From Acholoe squamosa (taxonomy: Eukaryota > Annelida > Polychaeta > Phyllodocida > Polynoidae): a stretch of 64,000 nucleotides of DNA. A model generated the notes under the pieces. It did not search any database and was not told the DNA's origin. It saw only the letters and a program-made list of their open reading frames with translations. The position numbers and the translations under genes were made by a program. Shown one piece after another: positions 46,011 through 60,000 of this stretch. The first letter of the stretch is position 1; each line of letters starts with the position of its first letter. The stretch lies in contig OX439040.1 in NCBI GenBank assembly GCA_949317995.1, positions 75,799,972 to 75,863,971 on the forward strand. The letters are read 5' to 3'.

Positions 46011-48374
46011 GGATGGACCAAGAGGCACAGGGAGGGAAGTGGGGAGGATTTGAATTCAAAGTGGCAACTGAATACATTAATTCAGAAAGGAAGGTCCAAT
46101 TCTAAGCTCTCCTACAAAAGGGGCAAGGAAGAAATAGAGGGCAGTATAGATTCAGGTCATAAATATAGAACAAATGGGACAGCAGAGCACACTTCTTTAC
46201 TGCCATATTCAACGTCATTATTCATACAGTACAACTCCCCAACACCATTAATCTTTTTACGTATGTCAGTGTGCCTCTGTGCATTTTCTCCTAGAGGCAT
46301 CCCTTTGTCTCTATGCCTGAAGATGCTCCTATAGATCAAAATCATATATAATTCAGTATGGATAATTTCCCCAGTTGATGGCAGCTGTATTGTATATTCT
46401 GCACTAGTATCACAGGTAATCACTTTGTTTCCCAAGGAGATCCATTCTCGCTCAGGCATCAGGGAGGAAAATACACAGGGCTCTGTGGGGCTATGATGAA
46501 GGTTTAGTTAGCCAACCTTGGACTATGTTGCTGTTCACAGTTTATAGACCAATTGTGAAAGTGATACTGCATGATAAACATAGTGTGTTTTTCCTGACAG
46601 TGTTTTGCCCAGTGCAAGTCCATCTTTCTCATAAGCCAATGATCAATCACAAGAAAATAGGTTTTGGGCATGCTCCATTACTCAGGACAAAACCTTCAGT
46701 ATGACTCTCATGCATGCTTCACCCCTTCATCGTAAAGGCACAATAATGCTACGTCTTTATGACCTTCCACAGCGGGGCAATCAGGAAGGCAGGGCATGCT
46801 TAGAGCTTCTGACTGAACCATTCACCATGAAAGTAGGTCATGCCTGGATTTCCATACATGTGGAGAATGCAGATGTCACAAGCCTATAGCTTAGTACTCA
46901 TGATTTGGTCATATCCAGGATTCATTGAATGGCTGTGTAAAGAAGGATTTGGCTCAATCATATCAAATTATTCATCAGGGCACATAATAAAGTATTGCAT
47001 TGAATGGGCAATGGTAAAACCTTTATTTGAGTTCCAAATACCGTCTGTTCTCAGAGCCCTTGTCCAGGAGACCCTCATGAAGATGAATCATATGCAATGA
47101 ACCAACATTCTGGAACAAGGTTTCAAGGGCTAAAAAATATTCATTATATTCAGAAGAAAATGGCTAGCAGTGAAAGTAAGTCAAAGGCAGTCAATAGGCA
47201 CTAGAAATTTTGAAGAGTTCATATGAACCTACTTATAATGTAAATATCACATGATATAACAAACATGGTGACAGCTGCACCCTAGCTGGCAGATTTATTC
47301 ATGTAATAGGACTGCTGGGCCAAGCAGCCTATTGAACGATATCTCATTTCATTATCCGCCATCATAACTCAGTGAATGTACATTGGGAGAAAATATGTCC
47401 AATGTGTTTCTGTGAATAAACCAGGGGCCCTTAAATAGTAGCCTTCTTAATTCACATTGGAACCAGGTGTTGTATGCATCAATGCTTTGATCTAGTTTTG
47501 TCTAGATAAGCATTATAATGCTTCTCATGTGATTCTTTTTCAAACGTGACTATCGGAATAATCCAATACCTCATCCAACAACATGTGCTGTTTTATTCAC
47601 GTCTTATCACATTCTTTACATTTCACTCAAGTCACAATCACTCTACCTTAGTCTAAGCTGTCCTATCTAAGTCAGGGTGGCAAGAATTTCCAACAAAGCC
47701 TTTTTACTGTATCAAGTGTGACGGACCTAATTTTTGAACGTGCAAGTTCAGATTGTAAGTAGAATAAAGTAGAATATGTTAATGCAGCTGTCATCTTGGC
47801 GATAATCAAATTCCAACTACAATAACTTTACACCCGATTGAGATGCCAAAGAATCGTTTTAATTGGTGAGAGTAGTATAACAATGATTCCAGGTATGGTT
47901 GCAGTCATGTGGCTAACACCTGGCAGGATCTCATATATTATGTTGTTTGTGTTTGTTTTGGGAACAGAAAGGTGAGGTAGCTACCATTAGGAAGGACCCA
48001 TGTCTGTGTACAACGACCAGGCAAGGGGGCCAGGTAAAGTCAAAAGGCAAGAGTCAATAATGAAAGAGGTAGCATGGACCGAATGGAAACGTCCCACAGG
48101 AAACTTTTACAGGAGCCAGATAAAGATGGCTTGTTAGAGAAAAGAGCTTCATGAAGGAAGATCTATATAGGAAGACACATTAGCAGAGGAGTAGAAGGAA
48201 AGCAAACCTAAGCAATGATTATTTGAGGTTTCAATTGTGGGGACATTGAAATGGCTATACACACTTTTGAATCTACCAGATATTATGCCCTACACTGTGA
48301 GGCAGTAACACATTGCAATTTCTAAGATGAAACCCCAGACATGAGTATCAAAAATAATCTCTATGAAACTAAAC

Positions 48375-50528
48375 GTCTAAAATCACAGAAGGTGTGCAAA
48401 TGGGAATTTTGGTGAAAGTCAGCCCCCTACACTTAGGATTTTGATTTTTCCCCAATTTTTTTTGGGTCATATTTTTGGGCTCAATGAGTTCTTGATGTTA
48501 TATATGGGTTTTAGTGGATCAATATCAATATTCTGGGCTCCAGGGGGTTAAACATACCTAAAATTGACCCCTTTCAGCTTGGAAAATCAATAAAATCGAC
48601 AAATTTCATAGTTTTTTTGTAGAATGAGGACTAGGTATGTGTCTGTCCACTTTTATTATGTAAATTATAGAGTCTTGTGGTGAAATAGAAGCAAAAATTA
48701 TGTTCCTGGTCAGATTTTTTCTATTATTCTGGAGCATTTTACTTTTTGTAAAGTGGTCTGTCCGGGCGATAATTTGGTCACTTGGCCTCCCCCCATTAAA
48801 AACCTAAAAGTGAAATGGGTTCAATTATGCCTTAAAGGATTTGCTACATATTGGGGGTAAAGTATGTTGAAAACAAAATTTGATTTCCTCCATAAACTTC
48901 ACTGTGAGGGGGCAATAAGTGATTTTCCTTGAAAATCCCCCTTTTTCCTTGTCCGGGCGAAAAATCATGTTCCTTCCCCTCCTGTGTAGGATTAACACAT
49001 TTAACTATCCTAACTAAGTCAGTTATTTACCCCCTACATATACCTAAGTGCCCAATATATAGGGCAATGGATTACTCTCCATCCTTTGCAGTAGCAGAGA
49101 TGGGAAGAGCTATTTTGTCCGGGCGAAATCGTGTCCGGGCGAGTGACCATTGAATAACATGCCATGTTGAGGGGTTGATTTCCTACAGAAATTAAAATTT
49201 TATCTTAATGAAAATAACAGCTCTAGACCATTTAGACCTGTAGATTACAGAAATCACATTGTTATGTATGTCAGATGTGTCTTTTATATCATGAAATGAG
49301 TGTACTTATAATAAATGTTTGTAGAGATTCTTGGCATATGTCCGGGCGAATGACATTTGAGTAATAATTCATGTCGAGGGCTTGATTTTCTACAGAAACA
49401 ATTGTCATATTACCATGACAATCTCAGATCTAGACCATTTTGACCTGTAGATCATGAAAATAACATGTTTCTTTATGTCAGATGTGACCTTATTATCGTA
49501 AAATGAGAATACTTTTAACGGTTTTTATCATGATTCTGCCTACATTTCTTGTCCTCACACAAAATTCAATATTCCTGCCCCTCCTCTGCACAATAGGGAT
49601 ATTCAAATATCCTAACTATGCCTGTTATTTACCCCCTACATATACCTTAGTACTCAATGTATGGGACAATTGAATGCTGCTAAACCTTTGCAGTATCAGG
49701 GATGGGAAGTGCTTTTTTGTCAAGGTGAAATTGTGTCCGGGCGAGTGACCATTGAGTAACATGCCATGTTGAGGGTTTGATTTCCTACAGAAATAATCAT
49801 TTTATCTCATTGAAGATCACAGATCTGGACCATCTTGAGCAGTAGATGATGGAATTCACATTGTTATCTGTGTCAGCTGATTCCTTGCTATCATAAAATG
49901 AGCCTACTTTTAATGGAATTTGATCACAATTCTGAACATAATGTCCAGGCGAGTGATGAACTACAAGGTATTTTGAACAGAAATTACAGATTTTTCCCCC
50001 ATCAAAACTATATACCACCTGAAAGTACATGCCGTGGGCATTTTATTCCATATAATCAATAGTTCCTACCATAGTCTGTTCAGCTTTTATATAAAACAGA
50101 AAGAAATGAATATCTTAGAATCTGAGATTTACTTGAATTCCAGGCTAGGCCCTATAGGAAAATGACCTGAGGGAAAGGCAAAAAGCCTGTTACGTCTGAC
50201 TACAATACTCCCAACCCAACTATTAGACCCAGTACTACAAGCAAAATCATAATAACAGTGGACCAGAAGCATATCATAGGTCATTTTGAATCAATAAAGG
50301 GAAAATACCCCGAATGGTCACTCGGGAGGACATCGTTTCCAGGTAGATAGGTCCTGGGCATTGCCATAGCAACGGTTTTCATATTTAACTCATAATACTT
50401 CATGTGCAGTTACCCCAAGACCTATACACTATCCACAAAAAATATTTTTGAGATACTACATAATTTTTTCTCAGACCTCTCAAAACTCCACCAAGGCCTA
50501 TTTGCACACTTTCTATGATTTTTGACCT
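48375..50528. mobile_element. 2.15-kb non-autonomous TIR element, copy A only
   Basis: Inverted ends of roughly 35 bp are visible: left AAAATCACAGAAGGTGTGCA, right (read back) AAAATCATAGAAAGTGTGCA. Copy B is continuous across the site near 58375-58395. The interior contains diverged tandem units with GTCCGGGCGA at 48760, 48951, 49117, 49133, 49340 and 49735, and GTCCAGGCGA at 49943. I see no transposase; the longest frames are under 80 codons. Confidence 0.75.
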
Positions 50529-51567
50529 AAAATGAAAGCTTTGTACCATAGTTGCTGTAGAGCTGTTATTATTTTAATGTCATTTTTATAGCATAAAGAA
50601 AAAAGCTTTTTCTTGTGATGATGTTAATGTTATGTGTAGTAACAATCTATGCTTTTGTATTCCTACTCTCCTACCAACAACAGCTACTACTGTCACCAGG
50701 ACATCAATATCTCTCACCCCTGACTGATAAACATGCCCCCATACCATCATTGACCAGTGGTGAGTCAGTTTCACATATTGATGTAGAACTCGCTACCCTC
50801 ACTTCCCCCACATTTGACTGTAACTTGGACCTTCCATTACACACCTTCCTCCGTGCATTACCATAGAATGTTTTCAGAGACCCGACACCACATATCGCTC
50901 ACATCACAGTATACTGCTCACCCACTGCCCTCAGGCTATTTCTGGATATGTAGTGGCTGCCCACAACTTGAGCTGGCCACCAGAACCTCAGGAAAATTGT
51001 GCCAGGCTCGAGGTATATATTTTCCTTTTCTCTATGACCTGTGAGTTGGTAATACATCTTTTTGTGTTATGCTTATAAATACTATTTCACTATCTGTTTC
51101 TTACCATATGTTCTAGGAAGTCACCTTCATTCATAAGATGGATTTCTGTGACAATAACAATGCAACACATAATCAGAGTAATGAAGATAATTTTTTTCTC
51201 CAGTTGTCATTGACTAATAATACTCAATAAAGCATTAATCATCGAATACACTATCTTAACAACACTAGATCTTGTGGGGTTGGCTGCTTTTAGACCACAA
51301 TGTACTACTGAATGACTCTGACCATAATTATGCCCTTAAAGGGTGCAAAACTGCAGTAATTAGTGTTTATCAAAGGAATCCCATCGCCAGGCCATCAGCA
51401 CTGAGTGAAGATCCCTTAATATCTCAGGGACTCACAGCCCAGCATGATTCCCAGCCCATTCCTCCATCTGGGGATTCATTATGAGTTTCAGGATGAGACA
51501 AAGAGAGATAGAAAAGTGAAATATTGGATTACAGTAAGTGCGCTTGTCCCCTAGTTGATGCCATATT

Positions 51568-51632
51568 CTCTATTGAGTATACATCATTATCATATATTAT
51601 ATATGATAATAATTTATGTATACTCAATAGAG
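51568..51632. repeat. 65-bp near-perfect palindrome
   Basis: Perfect 17-bp outer arms (51568-51584 and 51616-51632) enclose perfect 11-bp inner arms (51586-51596 and 51600-51610) around a 3-nt loop. Copy B has only one arm, at about 59485-59515. Confidence 0.9.
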
Positions 51633-53226
51633 TTCTAATTTCAACCCATATTTGTGCGTTCTTTACCAAGTCTTATTATGAGAGCACGTCTGAATATTTG
51701 TGCATACCATACACTCAATATATTATGTGCATGAAAGTATAGATCCGCTCATGATAATCTTCTAAAACTGCACTCGACTGTGATACCACCATATTGCTGA
51801 TACATAATACATAATTATGTAGAAATTGAAATGAAACATAACATCTTAAAACAGCCAGTGTGTAATCCTGTTTAATGAGTAGAATTGTTTCCCTTAACAT
51901 TTGGCTGGATTCTCAGATCTTACACAGGTCTGCTCTAAACATTTGTGCTTCATGACTTAGTAATGAAGACAATTGATGTTAGAGAGCAGGTGGTATTAAA
52001 GATGAGCTCCTCCTATTGAAGGAAGTGGATGTGCAGCAAGCATATAAAAAATGCTACTGCAGCTAGGGTAGTTTGGAACTGGCGCAGTTACAGGTTCTTA
52101 TAAAACTGAATTTAGTCATTAGCCAATTTGTGCAATATACAACTAGTAACAAGATGCTTGATGTCAAAATTGTGCCTCCATTAAATATGATGAAGTCACA
52201 TGCAGTCACTACACTTATGAAATCTTATATTTTTAATTTGTTAGAATCTTACCCTGAAGATGAAAAACATCCTACTACCATATCAAATCTTCTCATTTTC
52301 AGTGGCAGAGCAACGTATTTCTGCTTTCTCAGCCCCTGATATAGACTGCTGACACTGATAAGCTGGTTTGCCTCAGGCATTAGCAGACATCGTCTTTTGA
52401 TTTTACAGAAGGATAATAGAGTACAACTTTATCATTCAGACACAGATTGTGCTAGTAGTTCCTCCACTAATGTAAGTCTAGCATGCAGAGCCACCATATT
52501 GAAGGGCACACTGTGACTCTAGTGATGAGTAATGGAAGTAAAGACCTTTCTTTATTTCATGTTGAGAATGACAGTTTCTGAATCTCATTCTCTCTGGCTG
52601 CATTCTCCAGTGTGACATCAGTAAATAGCCTCACACCCAATACTAAGAAGTCATTGTATGGCCGATTCCATAAGACATGTAATACTAGCTTCAGGTTCAT
52701 AGAATATCCCTTTGAAACTAATTTGTGAAGAATCACTTAGTTCGGGGAATGAATGCCGTTTATATAACCTACTTTATACTGTGTCACAATGTGGTCCTGT
52801 CAGTCCCAGGACCTACCCCTTGTTACATGACTGTGGCAGGACTGTGTGTGGTAGCAGCCTGAGGGGTTATTTCTGCTGACTCAGCATTGTGAGGGTCATG
52901 ATGGATGCAGGGAGGCAGCCTTGGTGACAACGTGCAGACGGCACTGCTACTGGGCAGACACAGGGGAACCACGGCACACCAAGTGTCAACATCAGTAATA
53001 CGTGACACTGACAGCTCTGGTATGTGTAAATCAAATGAGACTTGTTTGCAATGTCTGGGTCTTATTTACTTTTGAATACAGGGAAATGTCACCATGGGTC
53101 AACCTTGACATTTGACAGTGACAGTATTAATATAGGTGAAGGATAAGGGGGGCTACGTGATAATGACGGCCCAGGCATATGTAAAGTGAGTTCATGGTTT
53201 ACAATACCTATGTGTCATTTGCTTTT

Positions 53227-53429
53227 AATCCTTTAAAGGCCGCTGATGCATTAATGCATCATGCCTAGATAGGTTGTCAAGGTGCATAATTGCAGCCCTG
53301 GTGAGTAATTTGCAATAGTTTCGCTCATGCATCATGCCAACCCTATGGGGTTGATACGCCCTGGAGGGGTCGCATAATGCCCAAAAAAAGGACATGATGT
53401 ACTACTACATCAGTGGCCTTTAATGGGTT
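53227..53429. mobile_element. CATGATGCA-family MITE, best copy
   Basis: The left end AATCCTTTAAAGGCCGCTGA and the right end (read back) AACCCATTAAAGGCCACTGA form inverted termini. Copy B lacks it near 61626. Degenerate relatives rich in GCATGATGCA and AACTCACCAGGGCTGCAT are scattered at about 12170-12390, 12660-12720, 16675-16930, 17575-17640, 19085-19210, 34495-34600, 35220-35300, 37130-37250, 37700-37840, 38740-38820 and 39590-39840. Confidence 0.7.
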
Positions 53430-55429
53430 GAATACAGAGAGAATGTCAGCCTGGGTCAGGTGTGACATATGGTAGTGAGAGTATCAATGCTGGTGAAGGA
53501 TGGTATAAATGTATTTCAAGTACTTTCAGTACTTTCAGTATATATGTAGCATTTCTGTATAGCTACCGTTACAAACATCAAAGGGACTATTGTGTGAGTC
53601 AGGTGAATACCTGCCTTTTGACTTCTTTTTTTTTTGTTTGTGTCTGTGAATGTATCCTTTTTCGTCAGAAACGATTGCTTGATATTTTGATTTCACTTCA
53701 TAATGTTCACTCACAATCCTACCATAAACCTTGTGCATAAGCTGTGGCTTATGGACCATTTCAGACCCTTCTAGCTTGTTTATCACCTCCAGGAACGCTG
53801 GGTGTGGCCTTTACACAAGATTTCAATTATAAACACTACGGTCAGGAAAAAGGACCATCTCTGACCCCTGATGTGGCTTATCACATAAACCTCTCATAGG
53901 GTAATAAACATGATGACAGCTGTCCCTGAGGTTGACAGTTTTATTCACCTAATAGGACGTTGGGGCCATGTAGCCAATTCAATGATGTTATCAGCTATCA
54001 TAACTCACTGGATGTTGATTGGATGGGAATGCTTAAGACAACATAACACCCTATTCCCTGCTGTATAGATAGGCCATGCCAACTAGATATCTAACATATT
54101 GGTTTGTATATGTTCTGGGTCTCAAAGAAGAACCAATCTTTAATATGCATGAGGTGTGCACAGGTATTGCCATCTCAAAAGCAGTAGGCCAATTAGAATA
54201 AGTGCCCATCTCAAAGAAGGGCAAGGGGTTCAGTGAACTTGGGGACTAATAAAAAAAAGCCCACATGTACTGAAATGGTATATAACACTATACCATACCC
54301 CTGGACAATGCATAATGTGGAAATCGAAATGAAATGTGCTTCATGCATCACATTCAAACTGACATCAGGACATTACACTGTTTTTGTCATCTTCAGTTGA
54401 ATACATGATTAACTATTTTAAACTGCTCACTGTACAATGGTATGCTTATTGCACAGATCCAACACCTCCATCCGAGGTGGATGACAACCGATGTGATTGA
54501 TGTTTACGTTTAATCAAATCTTCACATTTCACTTTGTTACAATTGCTCTGAGGTATCCTCCCCTGGTGAAGAAGTAGAGGATTTCCAACATCAACTATTT
54601 ACCATCTTACAAACCATTACTCTTAAATTCATTTCCTGTCTATCTTGTAGAATTCAATGGGGTAGAGCCAGAGCGGGTCAGGGAAATGTCAGCAAGATTC
54701 AATACTTCCAGATAGCCTCAATCCATAGCTGCTAGGGTTGTCACACTACTGCTTTACAATCATGACACTGTCAATCCATACTTAAGTGCTGCTGTCATAG
54801 TACAGCTAGTCCTCTGGAATACTATGTATGGTTACAACCTACAATTATATACTGCCTTTAACATTATGACACCTGGTAATTCAGATATTCTAGCAACAGT
54901 CTGTCCGTCACAGACTGATGTGTATAAGCTGTTGCTTGTATGCAGAGACTTCAGTATTTATGAAGGTTTCATCATCATTTATGATACAAAGAAGACAATG
55001 GGCAATGTATTATCAATGATGATAATACACCTCTCCAGTGACAATCCCCTCCTCGGACATGCAGATATATATTTATCCTTGAGCTTTTTGAGGCCTTGAA
55101 TTATTTCAAAAAGCTATTGAAGGTTGCCTGGATTGGAGAAGTCAAATTAAAGCAATTGGTATTCCTCTCACTGGTGGCAAAACTAAAGCCCTCAGTAAAG
55201 GTTTAGCAAGCAGTGTGAAAGTGGTAATGCTAGATAAACTGTATTCCCAAAGGTTTTTTTTGGCTCACGTTTTCTTGGGGATAAAAGGAAGCACAATAAG
55301 TGTAGCTTCAAACAGTAATGGGTGTTTATGCATGGTGAACAAATGAAGCATTACAAATATAGTGAAGTGTGTTGTGTAGAAATGCTGATATAATGTGAGG
55401 GAGAGAGGACAACAAGGAGGGCAGGTGTG

Positions 55430-55530
55430 AGGTAGGGAGGAAGGAAAGAATCAAGCAAGGAAGGAAGGAAAGAAGGAAGGAAGGAGGGGAGGGATCAAGC
55501 AAGGGAAGGAGAGGGAGGGATGGAGGGTCC
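55430..55530. repeat. Short GGAA/GGGA repeat, partner of 45849-46010
   Basis: Interrupted GGAA and GAGGGA repeats at the collinear position in copy B. The 91-codon minus frame is simple-sequence. Confidence 0.85.
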
Positions 55531-55925
55531 AAGGCACAGGGGGAGGGAGGCAACATGTAAGGCTGGAAGAGGAAAAATGGGCAGGTGGAAGATGGTTTCA
55601 ACTCAAAGTATCAACTATAAAAAAAGAAATAACAAAACATTTCCAAAGAATAAATCTTAGCTCTTTTACACAAAGTGTGCAAAGGGGTGATTAAGAGCAG
55701 CATATGCAGTCCACAAATATAGAATAAAAGCGATAGCAGAGCACACTTTTTTACAGCCATTATTCATAGAGTACAACTCCCAACTCCCATTCATCTTTTT
55801 ACATACCTCACTACGCCTATGCATTGTCTCCTTAAGGCATCCCTTTGTCTGTGTGCCTGAAGATGCTCCCATTGATCAATGCTATATATAAATCAGTATG
55901 CACAAAGTTGATGGCAGCTGTATTG

Positions 55926-56141
55926 CACTGAAAACATGGAAGATCCGAAACTAGTCAGCGGTGACCACTTTAGGATGACAATACTGACAGTACAGAGTCG
56001 TCATATTGATGACTCAGGTCGTCAGGATGACGACCTAAAGTCGTCATTTTGACTACCTAAAGTTGTAGTTTTAGGTATCGTCAACTTGAGGACCTAAAGT
56101 GGTCACCGCTGACTAGTTTCAGAACTTCTAGGTTTTCAGTG
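55926..56141. mobile_element. 216-bp CACTG foldback element, copy B only
   Basis: Begins CACTGAAAACATGG and ends GGTTTTCAGTG. The arms pair for about 50 bp, including GAAACTAGTCAGCGGTGACC in both. The centre holds repeated GTCGTCAT-like units. Copy A reads straight through at about 46388-46392. CACTG ends recall CACTA/EnSpm elements, but no 3-bp duplication is clear. Confidence 0.8.
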
Positions 56142-57075
56142 TCTATATGCTGTACACTTATCACATATTAATAACTTTGTTTCCCAGGGAGATCCATATT
56201 GGCTCAGGCATCAGAGAGGACAACACACAAGGATCTGTGGGGAGGGCTAGGATGAAGGTTAAGTCTGTTAACCTTGGACTATGTTGCTGTTCACAGTTTT
56301 TAGACCAATTGTGAAAGTGATACTGCAAGATCAACATAGTGTTGTTTTCTTGACATTAAGGTGTTTTGCCAAGTCTGTCTTTCTTATAAGCATTAAAGTG
56401 TTTTGCCAAGTCCGTCTTTCTTATAAGCTTATCACAAGAAAATGGATTTTGGGCATTCTCCATTTCTCAGGACAATCCCTTCAGTATGACTCGCATGCTT
56501 CACCCCTTCACCTTAAAGGCACAATAATGCTACGTCTTTATGACCTTCCACAGAGGGGCAATAAGGGAGGCAGGGCATGCTTAGAGCTCCTGACTGAACC
56601 ATTCACCATGAAAGTAGGTCATGCCTGGATTTCCATACATGTGGAGAATTCTGATGTCACAAGAATATAGCTCAGCCTTGATGATTTGGTTATATCCAGG
56701 AACCAAAGAATGGTTGTGTACAGAAGGATTTAACCCCATCACATCAAGTTATTCAGGGCACATAATTAAGTATTGCACTGAACTGGCAATGGTGAAACCT
56801 TTATTTGAGTTCCAAAAATGGTCTGTTCTCAGAGCACTTGCCCAGGATACCCTTATGGAGATGAATCATATGCAATGGACAAACATTCTGAAACATAGTT
56901 TCAAGTGGCTTAAAATACATTCATTACCTTCAGAAGAAAATGGCTAGCAGTGAAAGTAGGTCAAAGGCAGTCACTATGCACCAGAAATTTTGAAGAGTTC
57001 ATATTAACCTACTTATAACATACATATCACATCAACATGGTGACATCTGGACCCAAGCTGGCAGATTTATGGTTA

Positions 57076-57095
57076 ATATAATACCGGTATTATAT
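57076..57095. repeat. Perfect 20-bp palindrome
   Basis: ATATAATACCGGTATTATAT reads identically on both strands. It begins a stretch of about 190 bp (to roughly 57265) present in copy B but absent from copy A near 47296. Confidence 0.9.
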
Positions 57096-60000
57096 GTGTA
57101 TTTGTGAAGTACTGTCATAACCCATCAGGAACTCCCCTGTGTGGACTGGTGCTCCCCCATCATGTATTAGTACCTACTCCTGTTGCTACCTGGTTTGTTG
57201 TAGTTACCTTCCATCCACCCTACCTCCACATTCGGAGTTTAGTCTGGGTGTCATATAATTGTTTTGTAATAGCATTGCTGGGTCATGTGGCCTATTGAAC
57301 GATATCTCATTTAATCATCCGCCATCATAACTAGTGAATGTAGATTAGGAGAGAATAAGTCCAATGTGTTTCTCTGAATAAACCTATAGAGCCCTTAATA
57401 GTAGCCTTCTTAATTCGCATAGGAATCAAGTGTTGCATTGATCACTGCCTTCATCAGGTTTTGTCTAGGTTAGCATTCTATGGCTTCTGATTCAATTCCC
57501 TTCCAAATGTCACTATTTGAATAACCCAATACCTCCTCCAACAACATAAAATGAATGAGAGCAAAGCGATGTTTTATGTCTCATCACATCTTTTCATATT
57601 TCACTCTGTTACAACATCTAAGCTATCCATTCTAGGTCAAGATGGGAATAGTTATAAAAATTACCTTTTAACTTAATCAAGTCTGATCAAACTAAGTTTT
57701 AAATCCGCACAGCTAAACACTTTGATGAAAACTAAATTTGTGTGGTTTTGATTCTGTGAGATTGTAAGTATTAGCGTTGGACACATTAATGCAGCTGTCA
57801 TCTTGGTCATAATCCAATTCCAACTACAAAATAGCTTTACACTAGATGGTGGACCTAAGCATATGATGCCAAAGAATCAATTTTATTCATTGCAGTAGCA
57901 TAACAATGGTATGGGGGTAGTTATGTGGCCGACACCTGGCAGGAAATCCTGCATTGTGTTGTCTGTGTTTGTTTTGGGAACAGCAAGTCGAGGTGGCTTC
58001 TATTGGAAAGGAGACAAGTAAGTGTACCAGAACCAAGCCAGGGCCAGGTAAAATCAAGGGGCAAGATTTCATAATAAAGGAGGTAGTGTAGACAGAAAGG
58101 AAAGGGTTCACTGCATGTCAGGAGCCATAGAGACATGGCAGGTTGGAAGGGACAGATAGGAAGACAGTAAGACAGACAAACAGATAAACAGAATGGATGC
58201 AAAACTAAGGAATGATTGTCTCCTAGTTTTCAATTGTGTGGACATTAAAAATGTTCTACATACTCTTGAACTATCGAATCTACCTGATATCTGCTCATCT
58301 TTGAGGTGTGAAGCTGTGCAATTTCAAGGATGAATCCACAGAAAAAGATAAACTGTGCTATAACGTATTTCTATGAAAGTAATAGTTAAAGTCTGTTCCC
58401 ATAGTTGCCATAGAACCGTTGTCATTTCAATGACATTTTTTACGGTATTAAGAAAGAGTTTATAATGTTTTGTCCAGTAACCCCCAGACTTCTTTTACCC
58501 ACAGCTTTTGCACTCTTACCTTCCTACAAATAACAACTCCCACCATCATCAACTAACAGCAGCATCTCTCAGCTACGCCAGTCACCTGATATCCCTTACC
58601 CCATACACAGGTCTCCATAGCAGCATTGACCAGTGGCGAGTCGGTCCCACATATTGATGTGGAACCCTCTACCCCCACTTCCCCCACATTAGGCTGTAAC
58701 TTGGACCTTCCATTACACACCTTCCTCCATACGTTACCACAGAATGTTTTCAGAGACCTGAAACCAGATATCGCTCAAATCAGAGTATGTTTCTCCCCCA
58801 CTGCCCTCTGGCTATTTCTCTACATGCAGCGACTGCTCACACATTGAGCTGGCCTCCAGAACCTCAGGAAAATGGGTTTCAGTCCTGAGTTATACATTTT
58901 CCTTTTCCTTTATGACCTCTGAGCTGGTATAATGTATTTCTGTATGATGCTTATATGCTATCTTGCATTCTGATTTTTACCACCTATTGTGTCCAATATT
59001 TATTTCATTCTCAGTTAATTCCCCACATTCAACTACTCTACCTTTCCCAGTTATTCATAAATGAATTTTATCAATAACAAGTTTCTCCAAAAGAATCCAG
59101 GTAATTGTGTTAATTCCTCTTTGGTTGCCATTGACTGAAAATACCCAGTAATGCAGTAATCTTCAAATACACTGTTTCCACAGTCCTACAGCTTGTGGAG
59201 CTGGCTGCTTTTAGATCACAGTGCACACCTGAATGACTCTGACCTTAATTATGCTCTTAAAGAGGGTGGAAAGCTGCGAGAATTAGGGATTATCAAAGGG
59301 ATTAGGCCATCAGCACCCAGTGAAGATCCCTTGATATCTCAGGGACTGATGGCCCATCATCATTCCCAACCCATTAGTGGCTCCTCCATCTGGGGGTTCA
59401 ATATGAGTTGCAGGATGAGACAAAGAGAGATGGAAAAGTGGAAAATTGGATTACAATAAGTGTGTTTGTTCCCCTACCTGATGCCATATATGAAAATAAT
59501 GTATACTCAATGGAGCTCTAATTTCAAACCTATGTGTGTGTCCTTCACAAATTATGAGAGCACTTCTCAACCTTTGTGCATATCATATATTCATTGTTTT
59601 ATGTACATGGAAGTATAGATCTACTTAACTGTAACACCCACCATATTGCTGATATATAATATAAATAGGAATTGAAATGACTCATAATGTCTTAAAACAG
59701 CAAGTTATTATCCTGTTTAATGCATAGAATTGTTTTTCCTAAACATTAGGCTTGATTCTCAGAACTGCCATAGTTCCGCTCTAAACATTTGTGCTCCATG
59801 ACTTAGTAATGTACACCCTTGATGTTATAGAGTATGTGGCATTAAGTAAACATGAGTTCCTTCTAAAAAAAGTCTGTATATACAGGAAGCATACAAAAAA
59901 TACTACTGCAGCTAGAATAGTTTTGAATTGGAGCAGTTACAGTGTCTGGATTTAGTTATTTGGCTATTAGTGTAATAACAACTAGTAACAAGATGCTTGA

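Larger units (their letters stand above)
42596..53715 (+). repeat. Tandem segmental duplication, copy A
   Basis: Collinear with 53877-62445 throughout (examples: about 42596-42800 with 53877-54070; 43560-43650 with 54659-54750; 46700-47130 with 56480-56900; 50740-50880 with 58600-58750; 52060-52350 with 59930-60180). Identity by eye is roughly 80-90 percent, so the event is old. Copy A is longer because of several insertions listed separately. The frames inside are short and usually broken in one copy, so I call no gene. Confidence 0.85.

Noticed and set aside
45607-46334. Frames of 86-170 codons across the GGAA tract
   Set aside because: Simple-sequence translation (Lys/Gly/Arg/Glu or Pro/Ser/Phe/Leu repeats), and the tract length differs between copies A and B.
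48760-49952. CRISPR-like array from the recurring GTCCGGGCGA
   Set aside because: Spacing is irregular (16 to about 400 bp), the repeat is only 10 bp, the context is eukaryotic and the units between are themselves related.
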